Notes: generated by a model not told the origin, from the sequence alone. Positions 54,237 through 63,374 are shown, counted from the stretch's first letter. The stretch is 64,000 nucleotides of DNA from Thiotrichales bacterium (GCA_016938655.1 JAFGUG010000099.1:35456-99455); one strand, 5' to 3'. Made by a program: numbers and translations.

Positions 54237-56858
54237 ATGACAGACACAAACAAATCCCCTGAAGCCCTATTAAATGACGAGTCTGAACGTGAGACTAAAG
54301 TGAACACAAAAGAGCCACTTGTTCAGGAGGCTTCATCCAGTAGTGCGCTTGACCAGGCAGAGGAACCTTTTGCATTTGATGGCGAGCAAATCACGTTTGA
54401 TGAAGAGGAAGACTCTATCAACCCGTTTAATCGTGTTGAAGAAAAAACCGAAACGGATCTGCCCAGTGATATTTTCTTACTGCCCATGAAGGACCGACCT
54501 TTCTTTCCTGGCCAACAACTGCCTGTTTTACTCAATAAAGAGGCTTGGCAATCGACTTTTAATGCCATAAAAAAAGGCAATCATAAATACGTTGGAATGG
54601 TGTTTGTTGATTTTGAAGATCATGAAAATGCACCGCCTGAAACCTTTTCAGGCGTAGGAACCTTAGTGCGTATTCACGACCCCAAAGAGCGGGATGACTT
54701 TATTCAGCTGATTGCCGAGGGCGTTAAGCGTTTTAAAATTGAATCTTGGACATCGGACGAAGCGCCTTATAAAGCAAAAGTAAGCTACCCTTCCGATACC
54801 GAGAACGGCACGGCTAAAGAGCTCAAAGCCTATGGCTTGGCGATTATGAATGCTTTTAGAGAGCTTTTACCACTTAACCCGCTATACAGTGAAGAACTTA
54901 AATACTTTTTAAATCGCTACAGTGCTAATGAACCGGCGCACCTAGCGGACTTCGCCGCCAGTTTAACCACAGCAGAGGGCAAAAAACTGCAAGAGGTTTT
55001 AGAGACCTTTGACCTTGTGAGTCGCCTTGAAAAAGTATTGGTACTCTTCAAACAAGAGATAGAGGTCACCAAATTACAGTTTAATATTCGTGAACGCGTT
55101 GAAGAGAACTTAAACGATCAACAGCGTGACTTCTTCTTACGCCAACAGCTCAATGAAATTCAAAAAGAACTCGGCATTGTTAAAGACGATCAAACACTGG
55201 ATAGCGATCGTTTTCGTGAGCGTATGGCGGCGTTAACCCTAACTGATGAAGCCAAGAAAAAAGCCGAAGAGGAGTTGGATAAACTCTCAATGCTCGACCC
55301 ACAATCCCCAGAATACAATGTGGCACGCAACTGGTTAGATTGGTTGACTCTCCTGCCTTGGGGCAAACACAGCAAAGATTTATTAGACCTAAAACGTGCC
55401 CGAAAAATTTTAGATAAAGGTCACGATGGCCTAGAAGACGTTAAAGATCGTATCAGCGAATTTTTAGCGGTCGGCGCGTTAAAAGGCGAAGTTTCTGGCT
55501 CGATTATCTGTTTAGTGGGGCCACCCGGAGTTGGTAAAACCTCGATTGGTCGCTCCATTGCCGATGCCTTAGGGCGCAAGTTCTACCGGTTTTCAGTCGG
55601 GGGAATGCGCGATGAAGCGGAAATTAAGGGCCATCGCCGTACCTATATTGGTGCCATGCCGGGTAAGTTCGTTCAAGCGTTAAAAGATTGTGAAACCGCT
55701 AACCCAGTGATTATGCTCGACGAAATCGATAAAATTGGCGCGTCCTATCACGGTGACCCGGCTTCTGCGCTGTTAGAAGTGTTAGACCCCGAACAGAACC
55801 ATGAATTTATGGATCACTTTATGGATGTCCGTTTTGATCTATCCAAAGCCTTGTTTGTGTGCACGGCTAATACCTTAGACACGATACCTGGGCCCTTGCT
55901 TGACCGCATGGAAGTGATTCGTTTGTCTGGCTACATTACTGAAGAGAAAATTCAAATTGCCAAACATCACCTGTGGCCCGCCTTACTGAAAGAGTCTGGC
56001 TTAAACCGTGAACAAGTGCAAATTACTCTGCCGGCGATTCGCCACGTAATCGAAGGTTACGCCCGTGAAGCGGGTGTGCGTAACTTGAAAAAACAGATGG
56101 CAAAATTGGTGCGTAAACTGGCGCTTAAATTTGTGATGGGCGAAATTGATTCGGCACGAATTCACGTCAATGAACTCGAAGAGATGCTCGGCCAACCTCG
56201 ATTTACTCCAGAGAAAATGAACCAACAAATTGGTACCGTCACCGGCTTGGCTTGGACATCAATGGGCGGTGCTACCCTTACCATTGAAGCGAGTCGAGTG
56301 CATACCCTAAACCGTGGGTTTAAACTGTCGGGTCAGTTGGGTGAAGTGATGCAAGAATCGGCGGGGATTGCGTATAGTTTTATCTCATCGAATCTTGAAA
56401 AATACAAAGCGAACCCTGAATTTTTTGATAAAGCCTTTGTGCACTTACATGTGCCCGACGGTGCCACCCCTAAAGATGGCCCAAGTGCGGGTGTGACGAT
56501 GGCCACGTCACTGCTGTCTTTGGCACGCGATGAAGCCATCAAAACGCCACTGGCTATGACGGGCGAACTGAGTTTAACGGGCATGGTCTTGCCGGTTGGC
56601 GGGATTCGTGAAAAAGTCATCGCCTCAAAACGCATTGGCATTAAAGAACTGATCTTGCCGTTTGAAAACAAGAAAGATTTTGAGGAGCTGCCCGATTATC
56701 TGCAAGAGGGGTTAACGGTGCATTTTGCCAAACACTTTGATGATGTGGCACGCTTGACCTTTAACATCCGCTCTAAATCGTTAGCATTAAAGGTGTATAA
56801 CTCAAAACAGAAAGAGTCGGATTCTGGTAATTCAGAAACGGTAGCAGCCCACCATTAA
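54237..56858 (+). CDS. lon: ATP-dependent protease Lon
   Basis: Lon degrades misfolded and regulatory proteins in the cytoplasm. The 873-residue protein starts at MTDTNKSPEALL and has an extra acidic N-terminal stretch of about 80 residues before the LON domain (FLLPMKDRPFFPGQQLPVL). A helical region follows, then the AAA+ module (Walker A GPPGVGKT; MRDEAEIKGHRRTYIGAMPG) and the protease domain with catalytic Ser in KDGPSAGV and Lys in REKVIASKR. Most Lon proteins are 780-820 residues, so the acidic extension is distinctive. Palindrome-based terminator follows. Confidence 0.95.
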   Translation: MTDTNKSPEALLNDESERETKVNTKEPLVQEASSSSALDQAEEPFAFDGEQITFDEEEDSINPFNRVEEKTETDLPSDIFLLPMKDRPFFPGQQLPVLLNKEAWQSTFNAIKKGNHKYVGMVFVDFEDHENAPPETFSGVGTLVRIHDPKERDDFIQLIAEGVKRFKIESWTSDEAPYKAKVSYPSDTENGTAKELKAYGLAIMNAFRELLPLNPLYSEELKYFLNRYSANEPAHLADFAASLTTAEGKKLQEVLETFDLVSRLEKVLVLFKQEIEVTKLQFNIRERVEENLNDQQRDFFLRQQLNEIQKELGIVKDDQTLDSDRFRERMAALTLTDEAKKKAEEELDKLSMLDPQSPEYNVARNWLDWLTLLPWGKHSKDLLDLKRARKILDKGHDGLEDVKDRISEFLAVGALKGEVSGSIICLVGPPGVGKTSIGRSIADALGRKFYRFSVGGMRDEAEIKGHRRTYIGAMPGKFVQALKDCETANPVIMLDEIDKIGASYHGDPASALLEVLDPEQNHEFMDHFMDVRFDLSKALFVCTANTLDTIPGPLLDRMEVIRLSGYITEEKIQIAKHHLWPALLKESGLNREQVQITLPAIRHVIEGYAREAGVRNLKKQMAKLVRKLALKFVMGEIDSARIHVNELEEMLGQPRFTPEKMNQQIGTVTGLAWTSMGGATLTIEASRVHTLNRGFKLSGQLGEVMQESAGIAYSFISSNLEKYKANPEFFDKAFVHLHVPDGATPKDGPSAGVTMATSLLSLARDEAIKTPLAMTGELSLTGMVLPVGGIREKVIASKRIGIKELILPFENKKDFEELPDYLQEGLTVHFAKHFDDVARLTFNIRSKSLALKVYNSKQKESDSGNSETVAAHH

Positions 56859-56872
56859 CGATTACACTACTC

Positions 56873-56900
56873 TAAAAGTCGGCAGGCCTGCTCACTTTTA
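56873..56900. terminator. GCAGGCCTGC-family dyad between convergent lon and hpt genes
   Basis: Arms of 14 nt with two mismatches, outer TAAAAGT / ACTTTTA, lie 15 nt after the lon stop and 26 nt after the hpt stop, so one hairpin can end both transcripts. Confidence 0.65.
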
Positions 56901-56925
56901 ACATAAACAAAAACACCTTGCGTTC

Positions 56926-57282
56926 TTAAGAACGTGTGTCCAATTGGTAACAATCAATCACCTGTTGCAACTCGCTGTAAAGCGGTTGCATCTGCTCAAC
57001 TGTGAGGGTTTGACCCTGCTTTAGTCGCCCTTCAAGTTCGACTAATTGGTTTCTTAGCGCCGCCATCTGCAAACTCCCACTCGACCCCTTCATTTTATGA
57101 ATCAGGCCTTGCAATGCACGCCAATCTTGCTTAAGGATGATTTGGTTCGCTACTTCAGGCAATGTGTGATATTCGTCATAAAACAGCCGTAAAACCGTCA
57201 AAAGCGTCTTTTCAGGCACGCCAAGTTGAATCGCTAAAGCTGATAACGCGGGGTTATTTGAAACGGAATTAACAGGATTCAT
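56926..57282 (-). CDS. Stand-alone Hpt (histidine phosphotransfer) protein
   Basis: The 118-residue helical protein has the phosphorylatable histidine H62 in LIHKMKGSSGSLQM, the standard HxxKGSS motif. It would pass phosphate between a hybrid kinase and a response regulator, neither of which is in the window. It lies 134 nt downstream of an HDOD gene. Confidence 0.85.
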   Translation of the reverse strand: MNPVNSVSNNPALSALAIQLGVPEKTLLTVLRLFYDEYHTLPEVANQIILKQDWRALQGLIHKMKGSSGSLQMAALRNQLVELEGRLKQGQTLTVEQMQPLYSELQQVIDCYQLDTRS

Positions 57283-57333
57283 GATTAAACCTTGATTGAC
57301 CTGCTTGTCAAACTGAACGACCTTGCCGAGTTG

Positions 57334-57357
57334 AAAATCAACAGGCCTGCTGATTTT
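57334..57357. terminator. GCAGGCCTGC-family dyad after the HDOD gene
   Basis: A 24-bp dyad with one mismatch (arms AAAATCAACAGG / CCTGCTGATTTT), 59 nt after the HDOD stop codon. Probably a terminator. Confidence 0.55.
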
Positions 57358-57416
57358 ATGGCATAAAACTCATCATTAAGAACGAGAGTTTTATAAGTAT
57401 TGATCAAATTAATGAG

Positions 57417-58274
57417 TTAGTTTTTCATGGTATATGACATCACTGCGGTGCGTATTTCGGCAACCACTTCATACGGAATCATCAACTCTTCAAGCCCGTC
57501 TTGTTCATAGTTTTTCATCTCTTCTCCGCGATAAGCGCCTAAAGAAATTTCCGCTATAATTGAGTTTGCAACCTTAATCATGGCCACTAATGCACGTACC
57601 TTGTCGTTTTTAATTCTGCTGCATTCAGGCGTGTGATGAAACATAATCGCTTGAATCATATCAATTGGCAGTTTCCACTTTTTACCCATCAACACACCAA
57701 CCATCGTGTGATTTGAAGCGAAGGCAGTCTCTTCAGCTGCGATAATTGAGATCGGTCGTGACATAGAGTTACTGAAGAGCGTTGCGTATTTTTTTTCATT
57801 TTTTGACGCCAGTAACAACGCACCCGAGTTGTGAAAAAGTCCAAACATATAGGCTTCATCACGCGACACACCCTCCACCCACTCAGCAATATCTGCCATG
57901 CAAAAAGCCACATCAACACTGTGATCCATAATGTCTTTTATCAGGCCTTTTTGACCAAATAAATTTTGCAATGCCGCGGCAACCAGTAAATTATAAACGT
58001 TGTCTAATCCTAAGGCTCCAACCGCTTCACGAATCGAACGACACGGCACCTTTAACTTCATAATTGGCGAATTAACAATCTTCATTAACTCACCAGACAA
58101 AGTGGTATTTTTTTCAATAATATCGGCCACATTCGAGATATTGGCAAATTTACTGTTAATCTCTTTATCAAGCTCTAGAATTTCATCTGGAAGCTCAGGG
58201 ATTTTGATGCCTTGAATAGCGACCATGGCTCGTTTTAATTTATCTTGCATTTGGCGTAGTTTCTGTAAAATCAA
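57417..58274 (-). CDS. HDOD domain protein
   Basis: The 285-residue protein has an HDOD domain (about 20-215) with KIPELPDEILELDKEI, SIREAVGALGLDNVYNLLVAAAL and a C-terminal HD-like helix set (MFGLFHNSGALLLA, MVGVLMGKKWKLP). HDOD proteins serve in signalling, often with c-di-GMP or two-component systems. The catalytic HD pair is not intact, so it is unlikely to be a hydrolase. Specific role unknown. Confidence 0.85.
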   Translation of the reverse strand: MILQKLRQMQDKLKRAMVAIQGIKIPELPDEILELDKEINSKFANISNVADIIEKNTTLSGELMKIVNSPIMKLKVPCRSIREAVGALGLDNVYNLLVAAALQNLFGQKGLIKDIMDHSVDVAFCMADIAEWVEGVSRDEAYMFGLFHNSGALLLASKNEKKYATLFSNSMSRPISIIAAEETAFASNHTMVGVLMGKKWKLPIDMIQAIMFHHTPECSRIKNDKVRALVAMIKVANSIIAEISLGAYRGEEMKNYEQDGLEELMIPYEVVAEIRTAVMSYTMKN

Positions 58275-58337
58275 AAAATAAGAGTGATTATATCCAACCT
58301 AGGGTTAAGCCATACATAAATTAATGAAAAGGGAACC

Positions 58338-59090
58338 CTATTCGCTTAATTCATTTGGGGTCAATAACCCCTCTGCCGCTTTCATGGTTGACAAAACCGT
58401 TTCTAGAATCAGCGGTTGCGCTAAGGCATTTGGGTGCAAGGCATCGGCTTGCATTAAATCGGGGTCTAAAGCAACTTGCTCAATAAAAAACGGGTGAAAG
58501 GCAATTTGGTTCTCAGTGGCTAAACCTTTATACACACTCTGCAATAAAGCATCATACGCTGGCCCGTAGTTAGTGGGCAGACGAATACCCAGCAGCACCG
58601 GTTTACAGGCATAATCGGCTTGTATGCAAGCATCCAGCATGCTCTGTAAATTCCGTTTAGTGGTATTCAGGTTTTGACCACGCAGGGCATCATTTGCCCC
58701 CAACTCAACAATTAAAATCGCTGGCTTGTATTGATTCATCAAAGCCGGCAGGCGTTGTTTACCGCCCGAGGTGGTTTCACCACTGATACTGGCATTGACC
58801 ACTTTGTAAGCAGGCAAAGCTTGCTGTAATAAATTGACCCAGCCTTTTTCAATTGGCAAGCCATAAGCCGCACTTAAGCTATCGCCCATGACCAGCAATA
58901 TCGGGGGATTGCTCGCCTCAAGTTGTAAGCCTTGCTTCAGCTTTCCATCTTGCGTATCAGCAACGCTTATACTAGGATGAAAACTTATTAAAATTATGAA
59001 TAATAGAGAACGCTGATGTCCCTTCAATCGACTGAACAATTGAATAAAACACCCTCTCAAGCCGCCATTTTGCAGTTGCGCAATGTTCAT
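58338..59090 (-). CDS. tesA: Periplasmic SGNH esterase / lysophospholipase L1 (TesA)
   Basis: TesA hydrolyses thioesters and lysophospholipids in the periplasm. The protein is 250 residues from the ATG at 59090, which has AAGGA upstream. Blocks are GDSLSAAYGLP (Ser), a Gly in SISGETTSGG, GANDALRG (Asn) and DALHPNALAQ (Asp-His). The N-terminus before the hydrophobic signal core (SLLFIILISF) is unusually long and basic. A TTG at 59027 would give a more normal signal peptide but has no ribosome-binding site. The 5' end overlaps the divergent ybbA. Confidence 0.87.
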   Translation of the reverse strand: MNIAQLQNGGLRGCFIQLFSRLKGHQRSLLFIILISFHPSISVADTQDGKLKQGLQLEASNPPILLVMGDSLSAAYGLPIEKGWVNLLQQALPAYKVVNASISGETTSGGKQRLPALMNQYKPAILIVELGANDALRGQNLNTTKRNLQSMLDACIQADYACKPVLLGIRLPTNYGPAYDALLQSVYKGLATENQIAFHPFFIEQVALDPDLMQADALHPNALAQPLILETVLSTMKAAEGLLTPNELSE

Positions 59091-59765
59091 TATCAAATTC
59101 CTTCGGATGGTCAATTGCTCACTATCTTAAAAGCCTGCGAACTCTCTGTCCAGCCTGAAGAGACATTAGCCATCGTTGGGCGCTCGGGTTCAGGTAAATC
59201 GACTCTACTTTCATTAATGGCGGGACTGGATCTTGCCACAGACGGCAGCGTTGAGCTGTTAGGCACCAATTTGAATCAGCAGACGGAAGATCAACGTGCT
59301 TTAGTGCGAGCACAACAGGTGGGGTTTATCTTCCAAAACTTTCAGCTCATGCCCAGTATGACCGCATTAGAAAATATCTTAATGCCCTTAGAGCTGTTTC
59401 AAGTGGATAACGCTAAACAAAAGGCCTTAGCCGCGCTTGAACAAGTCGGCTTAAAAAACCGAGCTCACCACCGACCTGCTGAACTTTCCGGTGGTGAACA
59501 GCAACGTGTGGCGATTGCCCGTGCTTTTGTAACCGAACCGAAGGTATTGTTTGCCGACGAGCCAACCGGCAACTTGGATGAAGAGACCGCCCATCAAATT
59601 CAAGGCTTATTGTTTGAGCTAAACCGAACTTTAAAAACCACGCTTATTTTGGTCACCCATGATTTAGAGTTTGCCAAAAAATGTGGTCGTGTCGTGCAAC
59701 TGTTACATGGTGAACTGAGTCCTTACACTCAGCATCAAACGTCATCAACACAGGCCTCATTATGA
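59016..59765 (+). CDS. ybbA: ABC transporter ATP-binding protein YbbA
   Basis: The 249-residue LolD/YbbA-type ATPase has Walker [10 protein letters not shown], signature LSGGEQQRV and Walker [15 protein letters not shown]. It pairs with the large permease YbbP downstream (4-nt overlap). Next to tesA this is the conserved tesA-ybbA-ybbP cluster. The start at [10 protein letters not shown] is the only in-frame ATG before the core and lies inside the opposite-strand tesA frame. Confidence 0.92.
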   Translation: MSLQSTEQLNKTPSQAAILQLRNVHYQIPSDGQLLTILKACELSVQPEETLAIVGRSGSGKSTLLSLMAGLDLATDGSVELLGTNLNQQTEDQRALVRAQQVGFIFQNFQLMPSMTALENILMPLELFQVDNAKQKALAALEQVGLKNRAHHRPAELSGGEQQRVAIARAFVTEPKVLFADEPTGNLDEETAHQIQGLLFELNRTLKTTLILVTHDLEFAKKCGRVVQLLHGELSPYTQHQTSSTQASL

Positions 59766-62260
59766 ATACCGTGCTTTTAGATGCCGTTACTGCAACCAAG
59801 TGGTTCTTTCGGAGTGTTAAAAAAGGCGATTGGTTATGGCTAATGATTGCCGTTATCTTGGCCAGTACCACGGTCACCGTTGTCAAACAATTGGGCGATA
59901 CTGTTCAACAGAGCATGCTGGCCAATGCCGCCGAATCGATTGGTGCCGATTTAGTCGTGCGCAGCTCCCGACCGATTGACCCTATTTGGCAGCAACGTGC
60001 CCAAGAGATGGGTTTAACCAGCAGCATCACAAAAACCGTGACGACCATGGCTTTAAGCGGTGAAACCTTTCAGTTAGTGCAACTCAAAGGGATTTCTGAA
60101 AACTATCCGTTACGCGGTCAACTGACGCCAACAAACGATCTGCCCTATCAACCTTTAAAAAATCAAACCGCCTGGGTTGAACCCAAAATGATTGCGTTGA
60201 TGAACCTCAATCCAAAGAGTGAAATTACCTTAGGAACCCTTAATTTTACGCTGGCTGGTTCGGTAAACAGCCCACAATCCCTGAGTCCAATGTCGAGCTT
60301 TGCACCACAAATATTGGTGCCCATCGAACAATTTGAAAAAACCCGTTTATTAGGCCCAGGGAGTCGGGCCAATTATGAACTCGGCGTCGCAGGCACCCCG
60401 CAACAAATTGATGACTTTGCTGAAATAGTCAATGCTCAAAAAGTCCCCCATTGGCAAATTATCTCGGCCCGCGCCCCCTCTGAAGACCTTGAAAAATCGC
60501 TGGATACGGCGTGGTTATTCTTAGATTTAGCGGCGCTTTCTGCCGTATTAATTGCCGGTATGTCGATTGTCATCGCCAGTCGATTCTATTTAACGCGCTG
60601 GCAGAACAGCATGGCCTTAATGCGTGCTTTTGGTGCACACAACGCCAAAATGCAACGTCTATTTGCCCTGCAACTGAGTTGGATCGCCCTCTTTAGCAGT
60701 GTCATTGGCGTAATCATTGGTTATCTGATTACCTTGCTCTTACAGCCGCTGCTCAGCGACTATTTTGATCCTTTAGTTGAACCCTCCGCTTGGCCAGCCA
60801 TGTTTACAGGCTTTATTAGTGGTTTATTGGTACTTTGGAGCTTTGCATGGCAAGCGTTTCAAAGCGCACTCAAAACCTCGCCAATGCTGGTGTTAAAGTC
60901 GGTTCCTCAATCGCCCAATGGATTGCATTGGTTTATCAGCTTTGGGTTATTGTTAATCCTAATCAGCTTACTATTTGGCACCACGTCGGTTATTTGGATA
61001 TTAGCAGGCCTGGTCGCGTTAAGTGTCATTCTCTGGCTTGCGGCAACCGCATTATTAAAACTCATTCAAACCCTGCAAACCCACAGCAAAGGTTGGTTAC
61101 GTATCGCACTCTCGGCACTTTTAAAAGAGCCCGGTTTAGTCAAATTACAGCTCATTTCCGTTGGTATGGTGTTGTTTGTTTTAATGCTGATGACGTTTGT
61201 GCGCCAAGATATGATTCAAAACTGGCAGGCCTCGCTACCATCAGGTACCCCTAATACCTTTATTATGAATATTCAGCCTGACCAAAAAGCCGAAGTGCAA
61301 TCGATTTTAGGCCAATCACAACTGTATCCAGAACTGGTTCCCATGGTGCGTGGGCGGATGGTTTCGCTGAATGGCCAAGCCTTCGATACAGAAAATCTAA
61401 CCGATGAACGAGCGCGCCGCCTATTAGAGCGCGAAGCGAATATCGCAATACTCGAGAACATACCCACGCACAATATTGTTGTTCAACAGTTAGCCGAAAG
61501 TAATATCGATAAGGCACTGCCTGGGGTGTCGGTTGAAGAGAAAATGGCGCAACGTTTTAATATTCAACTGGGCGACACGCTCACGTTTAATCTCTCTGGG
61601 CAAAATTACGCTTACCAAGTTAGAAGCTTTAGACAAGTTGAGTGGCAAAGCTTTCAACTTAACTTTTTCTTTATCCTCGAACCGGTTGCAGAACGAAGCA
61701 TGCCTATCTCTTACATCAGCAACCTTTACTTGGATGATCAACCAACAGCCGAGCAATCACCAATATCAACACAACTGACCCAACAGTTTGCCACCCAAGT
61801 TCCCGGTGTTTTACTGATTGACGTGACGCAAATCATGAAACAGATTCAAGACATTATGAATCAAGCGAGTTGGGCGGTTTCTGGATTATATGTGTTTACC
61901 TTACTCGCAAGCATTGGGGTACTGTTTACCGCTACGCTTGCCAGTCAGCAATCCCGAATTCAAAGCTGGTTATTGCTAAGAACCTTGGGAGCAACCAACC
62001 AAACCATCTTTAAAATTGGCTTAACTGAATTTGCTTTATTGGGTGCAGTTGCTGGATTGTTAGCGGCGCTGTTTGCCCAGTTAGCCAGTGTTCTGATTAG
62101 TGTGTTCTTGCTTAAAACCGAGCCATCAATTTCAGCAGGCCTGCTGATTTTGTCAATTTTCTCGGGTGTGTTGTTACTACTGATAACCGGTTTGGTTACC
62201 CAATGGCGTTATTTAAGACTGAGCCCACAACGATTAAAAAGGTACTTGAGTAATCAATAA
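59762..62260 (+). CDS. ybbP: FtsX-like ABC permease YbbP
   Basis: The 832-residue inner-membrane protein has an N-terminal helix, a large periplasmic domain, three helices at about 255-365, further membrane helices near 395-450, a second periplasmic domain and a last FtsX module of three helices (about 695-815; ASIGVLFTATLASQQSRIQSWLLLRTLGA). This fits YbbP in length and layout. The family is thought to act in export or lipid/lipoprotein handling with YbbA. CAGGCCTG palindromes lie at 61005 and 62136. Confidence 0.9.
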   Translation: MNTVLLDAVTATKWFFRSVKKGDWLWLMIAVILASTTVTVVKQLGDTVQQSMLANAAESIGADLVVRSSRPIDPIWQQRAQEMGLTSSITKTVTTMALSGETFQLVQLKGISENYPLRGQLTPTNDLPYQPLKNQTAWVEPKMIALMNLNPKSEITLGTLNFTLAGSVNSPQSLSPMSSFAPQILVPIEQFEKTRLLGPGSRANYELGVAGTPQQIDDFAEIVNAQKVPHWQIISARAPSEDLEKSLDTAWLFLDLAALSAVLIAGMSIVIASRFYLTRWQNSMALMRAFGAHNAKMQRLFALQLSWIALFSSVIGVIIGYLITLLLQPLLSDYFDPLVEPSAWPAMFTGFISGLLVLWSFAWQAFQSALKTSPMLVLKSVPQSPNGLHWFISFGLLLILISLLFGTTSVIWILAGLVALSVILWLAATALLKLIQTLQTHSKGWLRIALSALLKEPGLVKLQLISVGMVLFVLMLMTFVRQDMIQNWQASLPSGTPNTFIMNIQPDQKAEVQSILGQSQLYPELVPMVRGRMVSLNGQAFDTENLTDERARRLLEREANIAILENIPTHNIVVQQLAESNIDKALPGVSVEEKMAQRFNIQLGDTLTFNLSGQNYAYQVRSFRQVEWQSFQLNFFFILEPVAERSMPISYISNLYLDDQPTAEQSPISTQLTQQFATQVPGVLLIDVTQIMKQIQDIMNQASWAVSGLYVFTLLASIGVLFTATLASQQSRIQSWLLLRTLGATNQTIFKIGLTEFALLGAVAGLLAALFAQLASVLISVFLLKTEPSISAGLLILSIFSGVLLLLITGLVTQWRYLRLSPQRLKRYLSNQ

Positions 62261-62326
62261 CAAGACCACTCTTTAAGAGAAATGAATTAATAACAAGCAC
62301 TTAACTGATTGATTTATTCTATAAAC

Positions 62327-62356
62327 TTGCATTTTAAAAACTAATAGTAATATAAT
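62327..62356 (+). promoter_or_regulatory. Promoter of the 48-aa gene
   Basis: TTGCAT (62327-62332) and a perfect TATAAT (62351-62356) are separated by 18 nt, 33 nt before the start codon. A strong sigma-70 match dedicated to the small gene. Confidence 0.7.
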
Positions 62357-62388
62357 ATAGGCGTAAAACATAAAAAAGGAGTTTTATT

Positions 62389-62535
62389 ATGCCTAGAGAA
62401 TTATTAGAAAAGCGCTTGGCTAAGACTTGGAAACGCCTGCTTAAAGCCAATATCGAGCACGATGTGAACAAAATTGTCGCCCTGCAAAAAGAGATTATGC
62501 ATCTTGAAATCGAACAGAAGCATCAACACCGTTAA
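62389..62535 (+). CDS. Small basic helical protein, 48 aa
   Basis: A 48-residue frame begins MPRELLEKRLAKTWKRLLK and ends EIEQKHQHR. It is highly charged and predicted wholly helical. It has its own consensus-like promoter, a perfect AAGGAG 7 nt before the ATG and a strong terminator after it, so expression is well supported. No family recognised. The helix is amphipathic; a small adaptor or nucleic-acid-binding protein is possible but unproven. Confidence 0.75.
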   Translation: MPRELLEKRLAKTWKRLLKANIEHDVNKIVALQKEIMHLEIEQKHQHR

Positions 62536-62596
62536 GCCATGAAATAACCGCGTTAAACACAGTGGCTCAAAATAACAAATGTTATTCTCCTAAAAC

Positions 62597-62626
62597 AAAA
62601 AAGCACTCAAAGTTGAGTGCTTTTTT
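62597..62626. terminator. Bidirectional terminator
   Basis: A perfect inverted repeat with arms AAAAAAGCACTCAA and complement separated by 2 nt, between the 48-aa gene and the convergent DUF3087-like gene. A/T runs on both sides allow termination in both directions. Confidence 0.85.
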
Positions 62627-62677
62627 AACCAAACAAATGATCTACTTGATGTTCTTTACACCATTAGGTCAACAGAA

Positions 62678-63277
62678 TTAATCGTCGTCCTTAGCGCCCT
62701 CTTTGTAGTCTTCTACCCACGCTTCATCAAACTCGGTTTGGTTTAAATCCAGCCCTAGCTCTGTCATCTTTTTTTCAAGGTCACGCTTCTCAGCCAATAC
62801 ATCAATCAGTGAGGTACTGTTATCTTCTAAGCGGTGCATCTGCTCTAACCCTAAATGATAAAAACGCAGAATTCTCATGGCTTGTTGATCGCCTTGCTCG
62901 ATGGCTTCTAATATGTGTCGTTGACGATTCGTCACGTGCATTAGACTGCGCTTTAAACGCCAACCGTACATCGCTTCATGCATCCACGGCTTATCGGCAA
63001 AGAAGGACTTAGTCATAAACGCAGTAATCATTAACCCCACAAACGCACCCACAAAATTGAGTGTTAAGGTACTTTCAAAATAATCCCCTAACCACTTGGG
63101 AAACATATAAGCGAGAAACCAGCCTATAACCATAAAAATCGCCATTACGATCAATGTCGCTTTACGCGTTTGGCTTCGGTAAAATTTTGGATCTATGTCT
63201 TGGATTTGAAACACAACAACCTCTGGTTCTAATAAGTAAATTTGGTTTGATATTTTTAATAGATCGTATCCTACCAT
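62678..63277 (-). CDS. DUF3087-like membrane protein
   Basis: The 199-residue frame has two hydrophobic helices (about 41-58 and 70-92) and a long cytoplasmic helical tail. Blocks QDIDPKFYRSQTRKAT, LNFVGAFVGLMITAF, MYGWRLKRSLMHV and ILRFYHLGLEQMHRLEDNSTSL match DUF3087 as I remember it. The family usually begins just before the DIDPKFYR block, so a GTG at 63214 with AGAGG upstream may be the true start (178 residues). Function unknown. Confidence 0.78.
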   Translation of the reverse strand: MVGYDLLKISNQIYLLEPEVVVFQIQDIDPKFYRSQTRKATLIVMAIFMVIGWFLAYMFPKWLGDYFESTLTLNFVGAFVGLMITAFMTKSFFADKPWMHEAMYGWRLKRSLMHVTNRQRHILEAIEQGDQQAMRILRFYHLGLEQMHRLEDNSTSLIDVLAEKRDLEKKMTELGLDLNQTEFDEAWVEDYKEGAKDDD

Positions 63278-63329
63278 GAAAAACCCGGAACTCGTATGCC
63301 GACAACCCCATCCCTTTTAAAAAACAAAA

Positions 63330-63346
63330 GGCACCGAATTGGTGCC
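63330..63346 (-). terminator. Rho-independent terminator
   Basis: Perfect 6-bp stem GGCACC / GGTGCC with a 5-nt loop, followed on the minus strand by TTTTGTTTTTT. It lies 29 nt after the stop of the 112-aa gene. Confidence 0.75.
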
Positions 63347-63374
63347 CATTAGTACGTTAAATTTTGTTTAATCA

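Noticed and set aside
60835..61254. Out-of-frame 139-codon frame within ybbP
   Set aside because: It lies wholly inside a strongly supported FtsX-like gene and has no independent start signals.
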